Shown: positions 9,498-18,613, numbered from the stretch's first letter. The stretch is DNA of 64,000 nucleotides from CAVPDE01 sp964580575 (GCA_964580575.1 CAZOLJ010000004.1:36734-100733), one strand, 5' to 3'. The notes: generated by a model from the letters alone, not told the origin. Numbers and translations: made by a program.

Positions 9498-9833
9498 TCC
9501 ATCGAGTCCTGAATTCGATGACGAATTTATTCCCTCAGGACTGAGGCTCCACCCGGCGATCGGGTGGCTTCGGAGAGCTCGCTCGAAGGGGGCACTGCTG
9601 GCTTGCTCAGATTATCGGAACTTCCAGAAGACTTCCTCCCCCTCGACGTGGGAGGTAAGGTGGGGGTGGACAAGGCTGCATGAAATGCCATCGCTTTACC
9701 CCCCTCCCCTGTCCCTCCCACCAGGGGAGGGAAATTTCTTGTAGAAGCCTTCTTGCACACCGGATCAGTCGAACGTATCCGGGTCCTCCACCAGAGGCGC
9801 AGAGGATATTGAACGCTAACGACTGGGGATAAG
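9498..9833. repeat. Spacer of 336 bp holding a C/G-rich inverted repeat
   Basis: No gene is seen here. Bases 9640-9735 contain complementary runs (CCTCCCCCTCGACGTGGGAGG, shortened here in sense) and CTCCCCTGTCCCTCCCACC followed by AGGGGAGGG, so the transcript would fold strongly. It resembles the element at 61704-61741. The last 15 bases carry TGGGGATAAG just before the ATG of the next gene. Confidence 0.55.
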
Positions 9834-10727
9834 ATGATAGACGAGATCCTTTACAGGCTCATCCGTTTGACCATCCGCATGATGTCCCATATTTACTACC
9901 CCCTCGCGCAGCATATCGGAAGGGGATGGGGGACGATCGCTTATCTCATACCCATGAGCAGGAAAAAAGTGGCTCTGGAGAACATCAGGCAAAGCTTTCC
10001 TGCCCTCACGAAAAGGGAAGCAAGAAGGCTCCTCAGAAGGGTGTACCTGCACTGCGGCCAGATGTTCTTCGAAATCCCTCACATCTTTCGCATGACCCAC
10101 AACACCCTTGACCGCTACGTGACCTTGGACGGAGAGGAAAATGTGGTCAACGCCTTGAGCAGGAACAAAGGTGTGTTTTTTCTTACCGCCCACTTCGGGA
10201 ATTGGGAGTTCCTGTGCGCCGCAGGTTCCCTCATGACCGGGAACCTAGCCGTCATAGCCAGACCCGTTGATTTCAAGCCTTTTGATCGCGTGATCGCCGA
10301 GATCCGCACCCTTTTCGGCACCGAGGTGATTCTCAAGCAAAAGGCCCTGAGGAGGGTTCGGGGTGCGCTGAGAGAAAACAAGCTCATCGGCATTCTGCTG
10401 GATCAGAATGTGGACTGGTATGAAGGCATTTACGTTCCCTTCTTCGGCCGGTGGGCCTGCACAAACAAAGGACTGGCAATACTCGCGGTGATGACCGGAA
10501 CGCCCGTGGTGCCCGCTTTCCCGGTCAGGCAGAAAGACGGACGGTACCGTATCATCTTTGAAAAGGAAGTGGAACTCCGGCAAACGGGAGACAGGACGAG
10601 GGACATCGAGGAGAACACCGAACTATTCACAAACATCATCGAGAAGTATGTGAGAAAATACCCTGACCACTGGTTCTGGTTTCACAAGAGGTGGAAGACG
10701 AAAAACTACTGTCCCCTACCCCGATAG
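9834..10727 (+). CDS. LpxL/HtrB-like lysophospholipid acyltransferase
   Basis: This 297-residue member of the lipid A late-acyltransferase family (LpxL/HtrB/MsbB type) has the HFGNWE catalytic block (HxxxxE) near residue 120. It also has a hydrophobic N-terminus, a VIARPVD segment, a DQN motif (GILLDQNVDWYEG) and the FPVRQKDGRY strand. Enzymes of this family transfer acyl chains from acyl-ACP to lipid A precursors or to other polar lipids at the inner membrane. It lies on the same strand as the synthase cluster, after a 336 bp repeat-bearing spacer. It could be the lipid A enzyme of this organism or a dedicated partner that accepts the synthase-bound chain; sequence alone cannot separate these. 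Confidence 0.85.
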   Translation: MIDEILYRLIRLTIRMMSHIYYPLAQHIGRGWGTIAYLIPMSRKKVALENIRQSFPALTKREARRLLRRVYLHCGQMFFEIPHIFRMTHNTLDRYVTLDGEENVVNALSRNKGVFFLTAHFGNWEFLCAAGSLMTGNLAVIARPVDFKPFDRVIAEIRTLFGTEVILKQKALRRVRGALRENKLIGILLDQNVDWYEGIYVPFFGRWACTNKGLAILAVMTGTPVVPAFPVRQKDGRYRIIFEKEVELRQTGDRTRDIEENTELFTNIIEKYVRKYPDHWFWFHKRWKTKNYCPLPR

Positions 10728-10797
10728 CTGCACCTCTGCCCGCGCAACCCCCTATTGCCCCGACCGCCGTCCCCAGTCCGGGCTGTAATTCGCTTTG

Positions 10798-10826
10798 TTG
10801 ACAAGCCGCCCAATTGCCATCAGAAT
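10798..10826 (+). promoter_or_regulatory. Candidate sigma-70 promoter for glpK
   Basis: TTGACA at 10798-10803 is followed by a 17-base spacer and CAGAAT at 10821-10826 (four of six -10 matches), 34 bases before the glpK ATG. Prediction only. Confidence 0.4.
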
Positions 10827-10860
10827 GCCCGTGAACGAAAACAAAGGGACAGGTTGAAGC

Positions 10861-12378
10861 ATGGAAAAATTCATCGGTGCAGTGGATCAGGGCACAACGA
10901 GTACTCGGTTCATCCTTTTTAATCACAGCGGCGAGATCGTCGGAGCAGAGCAAAAGGAGCACAGGCAGATCTTCCCAAAATCCGGGTGGGTGGAGCATGA
11001 CCCAATGGAGATCTGGAGCAACACACAGCACGTCATTCGCGCCGCCCTAGCGCGAGCGGGAATCCAAGGTTTGGACCTGGCTGCCATCGGTGTGACGAAC
11101 CAGCGTGAGACCACGGTGGTGTGGGACAAGAAAACGGGGCAACCTTACTTCAACGCCATTGTGTGGCAGTGCACGCGCACCCACGAGATTTGCCGGGACT
11201 TGATCACCCATTATGGGCAGGAAGCCTTTGAAGCCAAGACCGGCTTGCCGGTTGCAACCTATTTTTCAGGACCCAAGCTTAGGTGGATTCTGGACAGCGT
11301 TCCTGATGCCGCGCGTGCCGCCCGGAAAGGCGACGCGCTTTTTGGAACGGTGGACACTTGGCTCATCTGGTGGCTCACCGGAGGGCCCCACGGCGGAGTG
11401 CATGTCACGGATGTCACCAATGCGAGCCGCACCATGCTCATGGACCTGGATGCCCTTGAATGGGAGGAGAGCATTCTCCGGGCTCTGGATATCCCCAGGC
11501 CCCTGCTGCCCAGGATCGTTCCTTCCATCGACAGAAGTGTTTGGGGATATACCTCAAAGGACGGCCCTCTGGGACACCTTGTGCCTGTCTGTGCTGCTCT
11601 GGGGGATCAGCAGGCGGCCCTGGTGGGGCAAACGTGCTTTCAGAAGGGAGAGGCCAAGAACACCTATGGGACAGGGTGTTTTCTCCTCATGAACACCGGT
11701 TCCGTGCGCGTCCGATCCAGGCACGGATTGATCACGACGGTGGGGTACCGAATCGATTTGCAAGCCCCCGTGTATTGTCTGGAAGGCTCTGTGGCCGTGG
11801 CAGGGGCACTCGTTCAGTGGCTGCGCGACAACCTGGGGATCATCGCAAAGGTGCCCGAGGTCGAGGACCTCGCCAGGACTGTAGACGACAACGGAGGGAT
11901 CTACTTTGTTCCGGCCTTCTCAGGGCTCTTTGCTCCCTATTGGCGTGCGGATGCAAGAGGCGTGATCGCCGGACTCACGCGCTTTGTGAATAAGGGGCAC
12001 ATGGCGCGTGCCGTGCTGGAAGCGAGCGCCTTTCAAACCAAAGACATCGTTGAAAGCATGAACCAGGACTCAGGCGTTGCCTTGCGAAGCCTCAAGGTGG
12101 ATGGGGGCATGGTAACCAATGAACTTCTCATGCAGTTCCAGGCGGACCTGTTGAACGTGCCCGTCATTCGCCCCAAGATCACGGAGACGACAGCGCTCGG
12201 GGCGGCTTATGCCGCAGGACTCGCTGTAGGGTTCTGGCCGGATCTTGAAAGTCTTCGCCGGAACTGGACCATGGATAAAACGTGGCTTCCGGCCATGCCG
12301 CAACAAGAGAGGGGGAAAAGATACGGCGAATGGAAAAAGGCCGTTGAAAGAACATTCAGCTGGGTTGACGGGAAGTGA
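10861..12378 (+). CDS. glpK: Glycerol kinase
   Basis: This 505-residue FGGY-family kinase phosphorylates glycerol to sn-glycerol-3-phosphate, the backbone of phospholipids and entry to glycolysis. Seen in the sequence are the N-terminal phosphate-binding GAVDQGTTSTRF, the NQRETT..WD block, the GDQQAALVGQ and KNTYGTGCF motifs, and the C-terminal VDGGMVTNELLMQ with ETTALGAAYAAGLAVGFW. Length and ends match the family. The ATG at 10861 follows GGGACAGG. No glpF or glpD is adjacent. Its place after the lipid-synthesis genes fits supply of glycerol-3-phosphate, but it may simply serve glycerol use. Confidence 0.97.
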   Translation: MEKFIGAVDQGTTSTRFILFNHSGEIVGAEQKEHRQIFPKSGWVEHDPMEIWSNTQHVIRAALARAGIQGLDLAAIGVTNQRETTVVWDKKTGQPYFNAIVWQCTRTHEICRDLITHYGQEAFEAKTGLPVATYFSGPKLRWILDSVPDAARAARKGDALFGTVDTWLIWWLTGGPHGGVHVTDVTNASRTMLMDLDALEWEESILRALDIPRPLLPRIVPSIDRSVWGYTSKDGPLGHLVPVCAALGDQQAALVGQTCFQKGEAKNTYGTGCFLLMNTGSVRVRSRHGLITTVGYRIDLQAPVYCLEGSVAVAGALVQWLRDNLGIIAKVPEVEDLARTVDDNGGIYFVPAFSGLFAPYWRADARGVIAGLTRFVNKGHMARAVLEASAFQTKDIVESMNQDSGVALRSLKVDGGMVTNELLMQFQADLLNVPVIRPKITETTALGAAYAAGLAVGFWPDLESLRRNWTMDKTWLPAMPQQERGKRYGEWKKAVERTFSWVDGK

Positions 12379-12402
12379 GCGCTGTCCTTGCACAGCGGCT
12401 CC
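12379..12402 (+). terminator. Possible weak terminator after glpK
   Basis: The hairpin CGCTGT/ACAGCG around CCTTGC starts three bases after the glpK stop and is followed by GGCTCCTTTTG. The T-run is short, so efficiency is uncertain. Confidence 0.35.
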
Positions 12403-12557
12403 TTTTGAAATGGGTGTTTCAGAATTCGCAGCAAAACGCTCTTGGGGGACAAGAATACGGTCTTCTTTTTGAGAAGCGCAATCCACACAGCTTGCCGTTG
12501 TGTGTCAACAAACCGGCGTCCGCCGTTAAAGCGCCTCAAAGCCCAAGCCCACGGTTG

Positions 12558-13721
12558 TTAAGCCAGCACCTTGACCATGAGAGGGATGGCGACGAAGGTG
12601 CCGAGGGAGGCGCCCAGGTTGGTGAAAACCACGACCAGAAGGATCCGGGTGATCTTGTTGCGCCAGAATCCCTTGAAGGAAGCGATGTCGTCCAGGAGGC
12701 TCTCGAAATCCTTGACCTTGGGTTTGGCAATGGCCGCTTCCACCAGTCCCGACACCCATCCGGCCGCAATCAGCGGGTGAAGCGTAGTAAAAGGAGCTGC
12801 AGCCGCTGCAGAGAAAATCGTAAGGGGATGTCCGAGAGCCGCGGCTGCTCCCAGGGCGGCGAGCACTGCGGTTGTCAGGGTCCACCATTTCACCATCTGG
12901 GCGGTTGCCATCATTCCTGAATAGAAGAATCCGAAGAGGATCAGTCCGACGATGAAACCCGGGATCCCCCATCCGAGGATCTTGCCCAGTTTGCCTTTGG
13001 GAGGGAGTTGCTCCAAGGAGGCCAAATCCACTTCCTTGTCCCAGGAACTTAGAATACCCGGGACATGCCCTGCCCCGACCACGGCCACAATCCGGTTTCC
13101 GGGCGCGTGGCGAATCTTGTGACTGAGATACTGATCTCTTTCATCGATGAGGATTCTCCTCACTTCAGGAAGAACCTCCCCGATTTCGGAGAGGAGCGTA
13201 TCCAGAACATCTTTCTTTTTCATCTCCTCGATCTGCTCCTGGGTGATCTCATCCACTTCCCAGACGGAAGACAAAATCTCGGTCAGGAGTTTCGTCTTTT
13301 TCCAGAACCCCATGAGGCGCCAGGTGCGAGACAGGGTGATCCGGATGTCCCTGTCTGCCAGATGGACAAGGGCCCCTGCCGCCTCGGCCGATCGAATGGC
13401 CTGGAGGATTTCCTCGCCCGGCCTGATTCCGAGCTTCTGGCCGATCTTTCTTTGAAAGCTTGCAAGGAGGAGGTTGGAGAGGAGGAGAAACGCTTTCTTG
13501 TCCTTGATCACCTTGAGGAGATCCGTGTTCTCCCACTTTTTTTTCTGAGTGAGAGAATCGTAGCGGGACTCGCAGAGCTCCACACAGACCGTGTCCGGTT
13601 TCGTCTCTTCAATCACCCGGCTGACCAGGTCGGCGCTCTCCTGGGAAATGTGAGCGGTGCCGACCAGGATGATCTCTTTCCCTTCAAGGCGGAGCGGATG
13701 CACATTGGGATGTTCAACCAT
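12558..13721 (-). CDS. TraB/PrgY-type family membrane protein
   Basis: This 387-residue protein is of the TraB (pheromone-shutdown-related) family. The N-terminal half carries the VGTAHIS motif, VCVELCESRYD and a late GAGHVPG motif, the conserved GxxH and glutamate signatures of this putative metallohydrolase fold. The C-terminal third has several hydrophobic segments (GIPGFIVGLILFGFFY, TTAVLAALGAAAALG, ILLVVVFTNLGASLG). The biochemical activity of bacterial chromosomal members is not established. It starts seven bases after the stop of the M48 protease gene on the same strand, with AAAGGAAA as ribosome-binding site. The pair probably forms an operon that acts on membrane proteins or peptides (inference). 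Confidence 0.85.
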   Translation of the reverse strand: MVEHPNVHPLRLEGKEIILVGTAHISQESADLVSRVIEETKPDTVCVELCESRYDSLTQKKKWENTDLLKVIKDKKAFLLLSNLLLASFQRKIGQKLGIRPGEEILQAIRSAEAAGALVHLADRDIRITLSRTWRLMGFWKKTKLLTEILSSVWEVDEITQEQIEEMKKKDVLDTLLSEIGEVLPEVRRILIDERDQYLSHKIRHAPGNRIVAVVGAGHVPGILSSWDKEVDLASLEQLPPKGKLGKILGWGIPGFIVGLILFGFFYSGMMATAQMVKWWTLTTAVLAALGAAAALGHPLTIFSAAAAAPFTTLHPLIAAGWVSGLVEAAIAKPKVKDFESLLDDIASFKGFWRNKITRILLVVVFTNLGASLGTFVAIPLMVKVLA

Positions 13722-13727
13722 AAGGTT

Positions 13728-15554
13728 TTACGTTTCCTTTATTTCACCGGTGAATTTCAGCAATTGCCTTTTGTAGTACTCCACGTTCTCTCTTGCAAGA
13801 CTTATCGCCTCTTGGATCGTCTCGGCAGCCTCCCGGGCAAACCCGTTGGCATAGAGAGCCTCGGCCAGGGTATCGAGAAACACGGGCAACCTCTCAAGGG
13901 CCACGGCCCTGTGCGCCAGGGCAAGGGCTTTCTTCTTGTCGCGCAGCTCCGGCTCCTCCGCGGTCACGAGGATCCACGCCAGGTTGTTGAGAGCAATGGG
14001 CTGGTTCTCATCGAGGCTCAGAACCCGCTCGTAGAGCCTGATGGTTTCCCGGATTTCTCCTCTCTTGTGGTAGAACATGGCAAGCCTTTGCAGGAGAACC
14101 ACATCGCTGGGATTCTTCACCAGGTGTTCGTAAAGGGCCTCTTCTTCCCACTCGTTGAACAGCCTTTCCTTGAGGGGGCTGACGTTCAGGAAATACGCGA
14201 GGCTGATCATCGCCGCAAGATAAAGGGCGAAGCAGACGCCGACAAACCGATTGTGCTTCCTGACCAAGCCGGGGTCCCTGAGAAATTTCCACAGCCATTC
14301 CACTCTCTGCCTGATGCTGAAATGGTGCCAGCTCGGCAAATCGCGTATCTTCCCGCTCAGGATGGCGATCGTCTCCAGGGAGCTTATGGTCTGGCCAGGA
14401 CCTCCCATCATGAGGGCGGAATAGAGGTCTGCCTGGCGCTCGAAGTGGCGCATGAAGAAACCCATGACATAGCGGAAATAGACGATCATGCTGACGAGGA
14501 TCGGCAGGGCCAGCACAAAGTACAGGAAGCTGGCATCCGCCGAGGCGCCCGTCCTGAAGATATCCATCAGGAAGGGCCGCGTTGAGAGCCATAGGGCAAA
14601 AAAGTCCCAAAGGCCTGTGGAGACCACCGCGAACCCGATGAAGAACACGAGGTAGAAGAAGAAGTGCCGGTACCGGGCATGGCCCATTTCATGGGCGAGT
14701 ACGGCTTTCAGCTCCTCCAAGGACAGGAGGTCCATGAGGGATTCGGTGATGAGGAGGTATCGAAAACGGGGCACCATGCCCATGATGCCTGCGGTCATCA
14801 TCCTGCCTTCAAAGATGGGCCACCTCAGAAGTTCCTGGTACTTGAATTTCTTTTCTTCGAGAAAACTCTTCAAGGCATTTACTTTTTCAGAGGGAAGGAA
14901 CGGCCTGCATCCCCACCAGTAGCGGATCAGGCCGGGCATGAAGATCATGAGAACGAAAAGGAAAAGGGAAAAGAAGACGGCCTCTCCCTCGGGCCTGTTC
15001 AGGAGAGACTGAAGGCTCCTCCAGGAACTCAGAAAGATCAGGTCATAGATCAGGGTGAGCAGGACCCAGGGGAACAGGACAGGCACGTTGAGCTTCAGGC
15101 TGGAGACGATGTAGGACCTGCGGGTGATCCCTGTATGAAAGGTGCGATCGTAAACAGGAAAGGCGAAATACCAGATGGTCGCCTGGTAGGCGATGAACAG
15201 AAGGACCGCCAGAACACCCTGGAGCACGGAAAAGGACCGGATGAAAGGAACCACCTGAAGCCAGGTCTTGATGTGAAAGAGGTGGACGTCAAGGGCGAAC
15301 AGAAAGATCGCCAGCACGGAGAAGCGGAACACCAGAGAATGATACTGCTCCGCAGAGGAAGCCGTCTCTCTTTCCGGTTCAGCGATGGGACGGAGGAGGC
15401 GCTGAAATCCCCACCGGCAGTAGGCCGCAAAGATCCCCCAGGTGGTAACCAGCATGATCAGCGTATACCAAAGGGAATCTTCGGGAACCCCTCTCTGCTG
15501 GCTGATGCTCAGGATGAGGAGAACAAGGATGAAGTAGAGGACGTTGTTGAACAT
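13728..15554 (-). CDS. M48-family membrane metalloprotease with C-terminal TPR repeats
   Basis: This 608-residue integral membrane zinc peptidase has the HEMGH motif in LAHEMGHARYRH (about residue 290) and a later glutamate in the FERQADLYSA segment (ExxxD pattern of M48). At least five hydrophobic segments precede and follow the catalytic block. The last 150 residues contain TPR-like helices (DVVLLQRLAMFYHKRGE; NQPIALNNLAWILV; RLPVFLDTLAEALYANG). Family members (HtpX, Ste24, BepA) process or degrade membrane and periplasmic proteins. The long polytopic N-terminus plus TPR tail is more like Desulfobacterota-specific M48 proteins than HtpX. It lies upstream of the TraB gene; a repeat element sits directly before its start. 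Confidence 0.88.
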   Translation of the reverse strand: MFNNVLYFILVLLILSISQQRGVPEDSLWYTLIMLVTTWGIFAAYCRWGFQRLLRPIAEPERETASSAEQYHSLVFRFSVLAIFLFALDVHLFHIKTWLQVVPFIRSFSVLQGVLAVLLFIAYQATIWYFAFPVYDRTFHTGITRRSYIVSSLKLNVPVLFPWVLLTLIYDLIFLSSWRSLQSLLNRPEGEAVFFSLFLFVLMIFMPGLIRYWWGCRPFLPSEKVNALKSFLEEKKFKYQELLRWPIFEGRMMTAGIMGMVPRFRYLLITESLMDLLSLEELKAVLAHEMGHARYRHFFFYLVFFIGFAVVSTGLWDFFALWLSTRPFLMDIFRTGASADASFLYFVLALPILVSMIVYFRYVMGFFMRHFERQADLYSALMMGGPGQTISSLETIAILSGKIRDLPSWHHFSIRQRVEWLWKFLRDPGLVRKHNRFVGVCFALYLAAMISLAYFLNVSPLKERLFNEWEEEALYEHLVKNPSDVVLLQRLAMFYHKRGEIRETIRLYERVLSLDENQPIALNNLAWILVTAEEPELRDKKKALALAHRAVALERLPVFLDTLAEALYANGFAREAAETIQEAISLARENVEYYKRQLLKFTGEIKET

Positions 15555-15588
15555 GCCGCTTGTGTCCTGCTGGGGGATCTGCCTCTTT

Positions 15589-15748
15589 CACCAGTAGAGG
15601 CACCGGAGAGCACAGAGATGTCTTCGCCTATCGGGAGATACCGATAGGCGAAAAGAACTCCATGCAAACATTAAAACAATTTCTAGCTGTGCTGTTTATC
15701 ACTCAAATTATTCTTCTTCTGTGTGTCCTCTGCGTCTCTGTGGTGAGT
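15589..15748. repeat. Composite repeat element A1 with perfect 12-bp central hairpin
   Basis: The left end reads CACCAGTAGAGGCAC...CACAGAGA and the right end TGTCCTCTGCGTCTCTGTGG, roughly complementary. A perfect hairpin lies inside: TTCGCCTATCGG (15623-15634), loop GAGATA, CCGATAGGCGAA (15641-15652). A second copy of this architecture with a different stem is at 36731-36901. No open frame or transposase is present. Confidence 0.75.
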
Positions 15749-15751
15749 CTA

Positions 15752-17251
15752 CTAGGCGGCCGGTTCGGTCTGGGACGGCGCGAATTCCAGTTTCCCTCCT
15801 CCAGGCGGCATGAAAGGATCGGCATGGAGAAGGATGGTCACGCTGTAGCGCTTTTCGATGTCGGCCAGTTCCTTCCTCTTCTTGTTCTGGAGGTATCCGG
15901 CCACATCCACCGAAAGGGTTCCCTCCACCTTGCTCACATTCCCCTTTGAGACGCCCATAAGAATTCGGCGGAGATAAGAGACTGCCGCGGACTCCACGGA
16001 AATCACGATGCCCCGGCCGTCGCACGCACGGCAGATCTGATAGCTCTTGGACTCGATGGAGGGCCTCAACCTCTGGCGGGAGAGTTCCATGAGCCCGAAT
16101 TTGGAAATATGAGAGGTGTCCACCTTGGCCCGGTCTTTTTTCAGTTCCTCCCGGAGCACCTTCTCCACCTCTCTCACGTGCTTGGATTCCCTCATGTCAA
16201 TGAAATCGATGACGATCAAGCCGCCCAAGTCCCTCAATCTCAACTGTCTTGCGATCTCCCTGGCCGCCTCCAGGTTGGTGTTGAAGATCATGGTCTCCGT
16301 GTCGCTTCCGGTCTTTCCCCGACCGGAGTTCACATCAATGGAGATCAGCGCCTCGGTCGGGCTGAGCACAATGGACCCGCCGTGTTTGAGGTAAACTTTG
16401 TTCCCATAGATGCTCTCGATCTGATCCTCGATTTCGTACTGATCAAAGAGGGGCCGCGTATCTTCATAGAGTTTCACCTTCTCCTGGTCCCTGGGGGAGA
16501 TGATCTTCATGTACTCCTGGATCTTCGCGTAGGTTTCCCGGTCATCCACCAGGATCTCGTTAATGTCGCTGTTGTACGAGTCCCGGAGCGTTCGGAAACA
16601 CAGATCCTGTTCCTTGTGAATGAGAGAGAGGGACGGCGCCTCCGGCACCCTTTCCCTCACGGTCTTCCACATTCTCACCAGTCGGGTCACATCTTTGGAG
16701 AGCTCCCGCTTGCTCTGGCCCGCAGCCACGGTCCGCACAATGTAGCCGAGATCCTCGGGCAGCTTGAGCTGGACCATGAAGGCCTTGAGCCTCTCCCGCT
16801 CCTCTTCGTTCTCGATCTTTCGAGAAACGCCGTTGATCGTGCGGCCGGGCGTCAGGACAATGAACCGACCGGCAAGCGAGATGTAGGTGGTGAGCTGGGC
16901 CCCTTTGTGGCCCGGCATTTCCTTGATCACCTGAACCAGCAGGTCCTGGCCCTTTTTGAGGGCTTTTTCAATAGGCGGGTAATTCTGGTCCCTCCAGGAG
17001 GAAAGATCCATGTGGTAGTATTCCGGGTGAATGTCCGTCATGCCCAGGAATCCGTTCCGGTCTGTGCCGAAGTCGACAAAACACGCTTGAAGCTTTGGTT
17101 CGACCCGTTCCACCACCGCCTTGTAGATGTTTCCCACCTTTTGCTCGGCCGTGGACGTTTCGATCTGGAACGCATCGAGCGTTCCGTCCTTGAGAAAGGC
17201 GATCCTGTACTCTTCGGGGTCAACGGCATTGATCAGCATGGTTGTTTTCAT
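15752..17251 (-). CDS. rng: Rne/Rng-family ribonuclease (RNase G type)
   Basis: This 499-residue endoribonuclease of the RNase E/G family cleaves single-stranded AU-rich RNA in rRNA maturation and mRNA decay. It has an N-terminal S1 RNA-binding region (VGNIYKAVVERVEPKLQACFVDFG), the DNase I-like catalytic part with SIDVNSGRG and GGLIVIDFIDM (metal-binding aspartates), and the zinc-link CRACDGRG near the C-terminus. It lacks the long disordered C-terminal scaffold of RNase E, so RNase G is the better call. Its start overlaps the preceding gene's stop by four bases (ATGA), which suggests translational coupling. RNase Y is also encoded in this window, so two different decay endonucleases coexist. 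Confidence 0.95.
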   Translation of the reverse strand: MKTTMLINAVDPEEYRIAFLKDGTLDAFQIETSTAEQKVGNIYKAVVERVEPKLQACFVDFGTDRNGFLGMTDIHPEYYHMDLSSWRDQNYPPIEKALKKGQDLLVQVIKEMPGHKGAQLTTYISLAGRFIVLTPGRTINGVSRKIENEEERERLKAFMVQLKLPEDLGYIVRTVAAGQSKRELSKDVTRLVRMWKTVRERVPEAPSLSLIHKEQDLCFRTLRDSYNSDINEILVDDRETYAKIQEYMKIISPRDQEKVKLYEDTRPLFDQYEIEDQIESIYGNKVYLKHGGSIVLSPTEALISIDVNSGRGKTGSDTETMIFNTNLEAAREIARQLRLRDLGGLIVIDFIDMRESKHVREVEKVLREELKKDRAKVDTSHISKFGLMELSRQRLRPSIESKSYQICRACDGRGIVISVESAAVSYLRRILMGVSKGNVSKVEGTLSVDVAGYLQNKKRKELADIEKRYSVTILLHADPFMPPGGGKLEFAPSQTEPAA

Positions 17252-18606
17252 GAGCTTCCATTTCTTCCATGACGTTTGAAGTGCTGCTGCGCCTGGTACA
17301 TAAAGGTCCGGATGGCCGCTTCCCGGCCGGGTTGAAAAGAGCCGTCATAAGGCGTGTCCAGGTAGGGAACTTTCTTCTGATTCATGATGGGTCTGATGAT
17401 GGACGACGTGACGGTGCTGGGCATGCAGGTGAAAGGGTACACATTGACCACCCCGTTATAGCCCTGATGCACATACTCGAGGATCCCAGGAATACTGAGA
17501 CAGGCTTCGGTCCCCACGTCAAAGGAGTAAATTTTTTCTTTCCCCAGGATCCGGTCTAGGTGATGGATCCGGTGATCCTCCGCCAGGTCCAGAAGAGGCC
17601 TCACCCTCTTGTACACCTGATCCTGCCGGTAGTGCTGGTACGAGAGGTCCACACCGTAGGAGAGGATCTTCTTGAGGGAGTCCCTGATGCGGCTCACCCG
17701 GAGCAGCTTGAGGCTCAGACGAAGACCGATCTTTGCCTCTCTCATCCGGTCATAGGTCGTGTAATTGACCCACTCGGCAATGGATGCGTTGACCACCTCT
17801 GCCCCGTGTTTTTCCAGCAGCCGGATCACCTCCTGATTGGCCTGGACGTGGGTTCTCAGGTAGATCTCGCCCACAATTCCCACCAGGGGCTTCCGTGGAA
17901 TGCCGGGGTCAATGATTTTCTTCCCTTCCCGGATGATTTCCGCGAGCTTGTCGAGAATTCGCTCAAAATCCTTGCTCGAACCGTACCGCTCAAAAGCATC
18001 GGCCATGGTGTGGCTGGCTCTTTCAATGAATTCGTCCGCCCTTCCCTTCTGCTTCTCATAGGGTCTCACTCGCCAGAGCAGCCGGTCGAGCACATCCGCC
18101 ACCACCACCGAGAAATAACCGACCTTTCGAAATTCCCTCGTCTGCTCTTCGTCGAACATTCCGTCCAGGGCATAGGAGTTTTTCGAAGTGAGAGATCCGA
18201 TTTTGAGGCTCTCCAGTTCGGGAAAAGAGTCCAGCACAATGCGCTGGTACTTGTTGTACATGCCGAAACGGCAGGGCCCTTCCGCTTGGGGCATGAAGTA
18301 AATGTAGCGGTCCGGATCAAAATCCTCGCCCAACCTTTCCTTCTCTTTTTTGAGAAACAGCAGGATATCGCCTGTGGTCACCTGGCACGGGAAACATTCT
18401 TTGCCGGAGGTGAAGGCTTTTCCAAGATCCAGGCCTTCGTAAGTGTCCATGAGCACGGCGTTGACCCCGAAACTCCTGAAGGCCCCTGCCAGAAGAAGCC
18501 CGCCGATCCGGTTCATCTGGGGAATGAGGAAAGTTTTGTCTTTCAGCCTGAAGGCCCCGACGTTTTCCGACAGGGAACGAAAGGTTTGTTGGGTTTCTGC
18601 TTCCAT
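17248..18606 (-). CDS. Acyl-CoA dehydratase activase-associated protein, FldB/HgdB-like (YjiM-type) domain
   Basis: This protein of about 452 residues matches the C-terminal half of large BcrAD/BadFG-type activase proteins and resembles the 2-hydroxyglutaryl-CoA dehydratase D-component family. Conserved cysteines occur in GKECFPCQVTTGD, GPCRFGMYNKYQ, TEACLSIPG and NVYPFTCMPSTV and probably bind an iron-sulfur cluster. The open frame begins at 18639, but ATG 18606 has TGAGGCG just upstream, overlapping the previous gene's stop, and is preferred. It is encoded directly after the 1017-residue activase and just before rng with a 4-base overlap. The pair looks like a single long family protein split into two genes. 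Substrate is unknown. Confidence 0.85.
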   Translation of the reverse strand: MEAETQQTFRSLSENVGAFRLKDKTFLIPQMNRIGGLLLAGAFRSFGVNAVLMDTYEGLDLGKAFTSGKECFPCQVTTGDILLFLKKEKERLGEDFDPDRYIYFMPQAEGPCRFGMYNKYQRIVLDSFPELESLKIGSLTSKNSYALDGMFDEEQTREFRKVGYFSVVVADVLDRLLWRVRPYEKQKGRADEFIERASHTMADAFERYGSSKDFERILDKLAEIIREGKKIIDPGIPRKPLVGIVGEIYLRTHVQANQEVIRLLEKHGAEVVNASIAEWVNYTTYDRMREAKIGLRLSLKLLRVSRIRDSLKKILSYGVDLSYQHYRQDQVYKRVRPLLDLAEDHRIHHLDRILGKEKIYSFDVGTEACLSIPGILEYVHQGYNGVVNVYPFTCMPSTVTSSIIRPIMNQKKVPYLDTPYDGSFQPGREAAIRTFMYQAQQHFKRHGRNGSS

Positions 18607-18613
18607 GGTCGCC

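Noticed and set aside
13065..14585. 506-residue plus-strand open frame antisense to the TraB and M48 genes
   Set aside because: It runs opposite two clear family genes, has no family motif and shows the Gly/Pro/Asp/His-rich composition typical of shadow frames in GC-rich DNA.
15589..15748. Insertion sequence
   Set aside because: The element is only 160 bp with no transposase frame; it could at most be a non-autonomous relic, so it is reported as a repeat.
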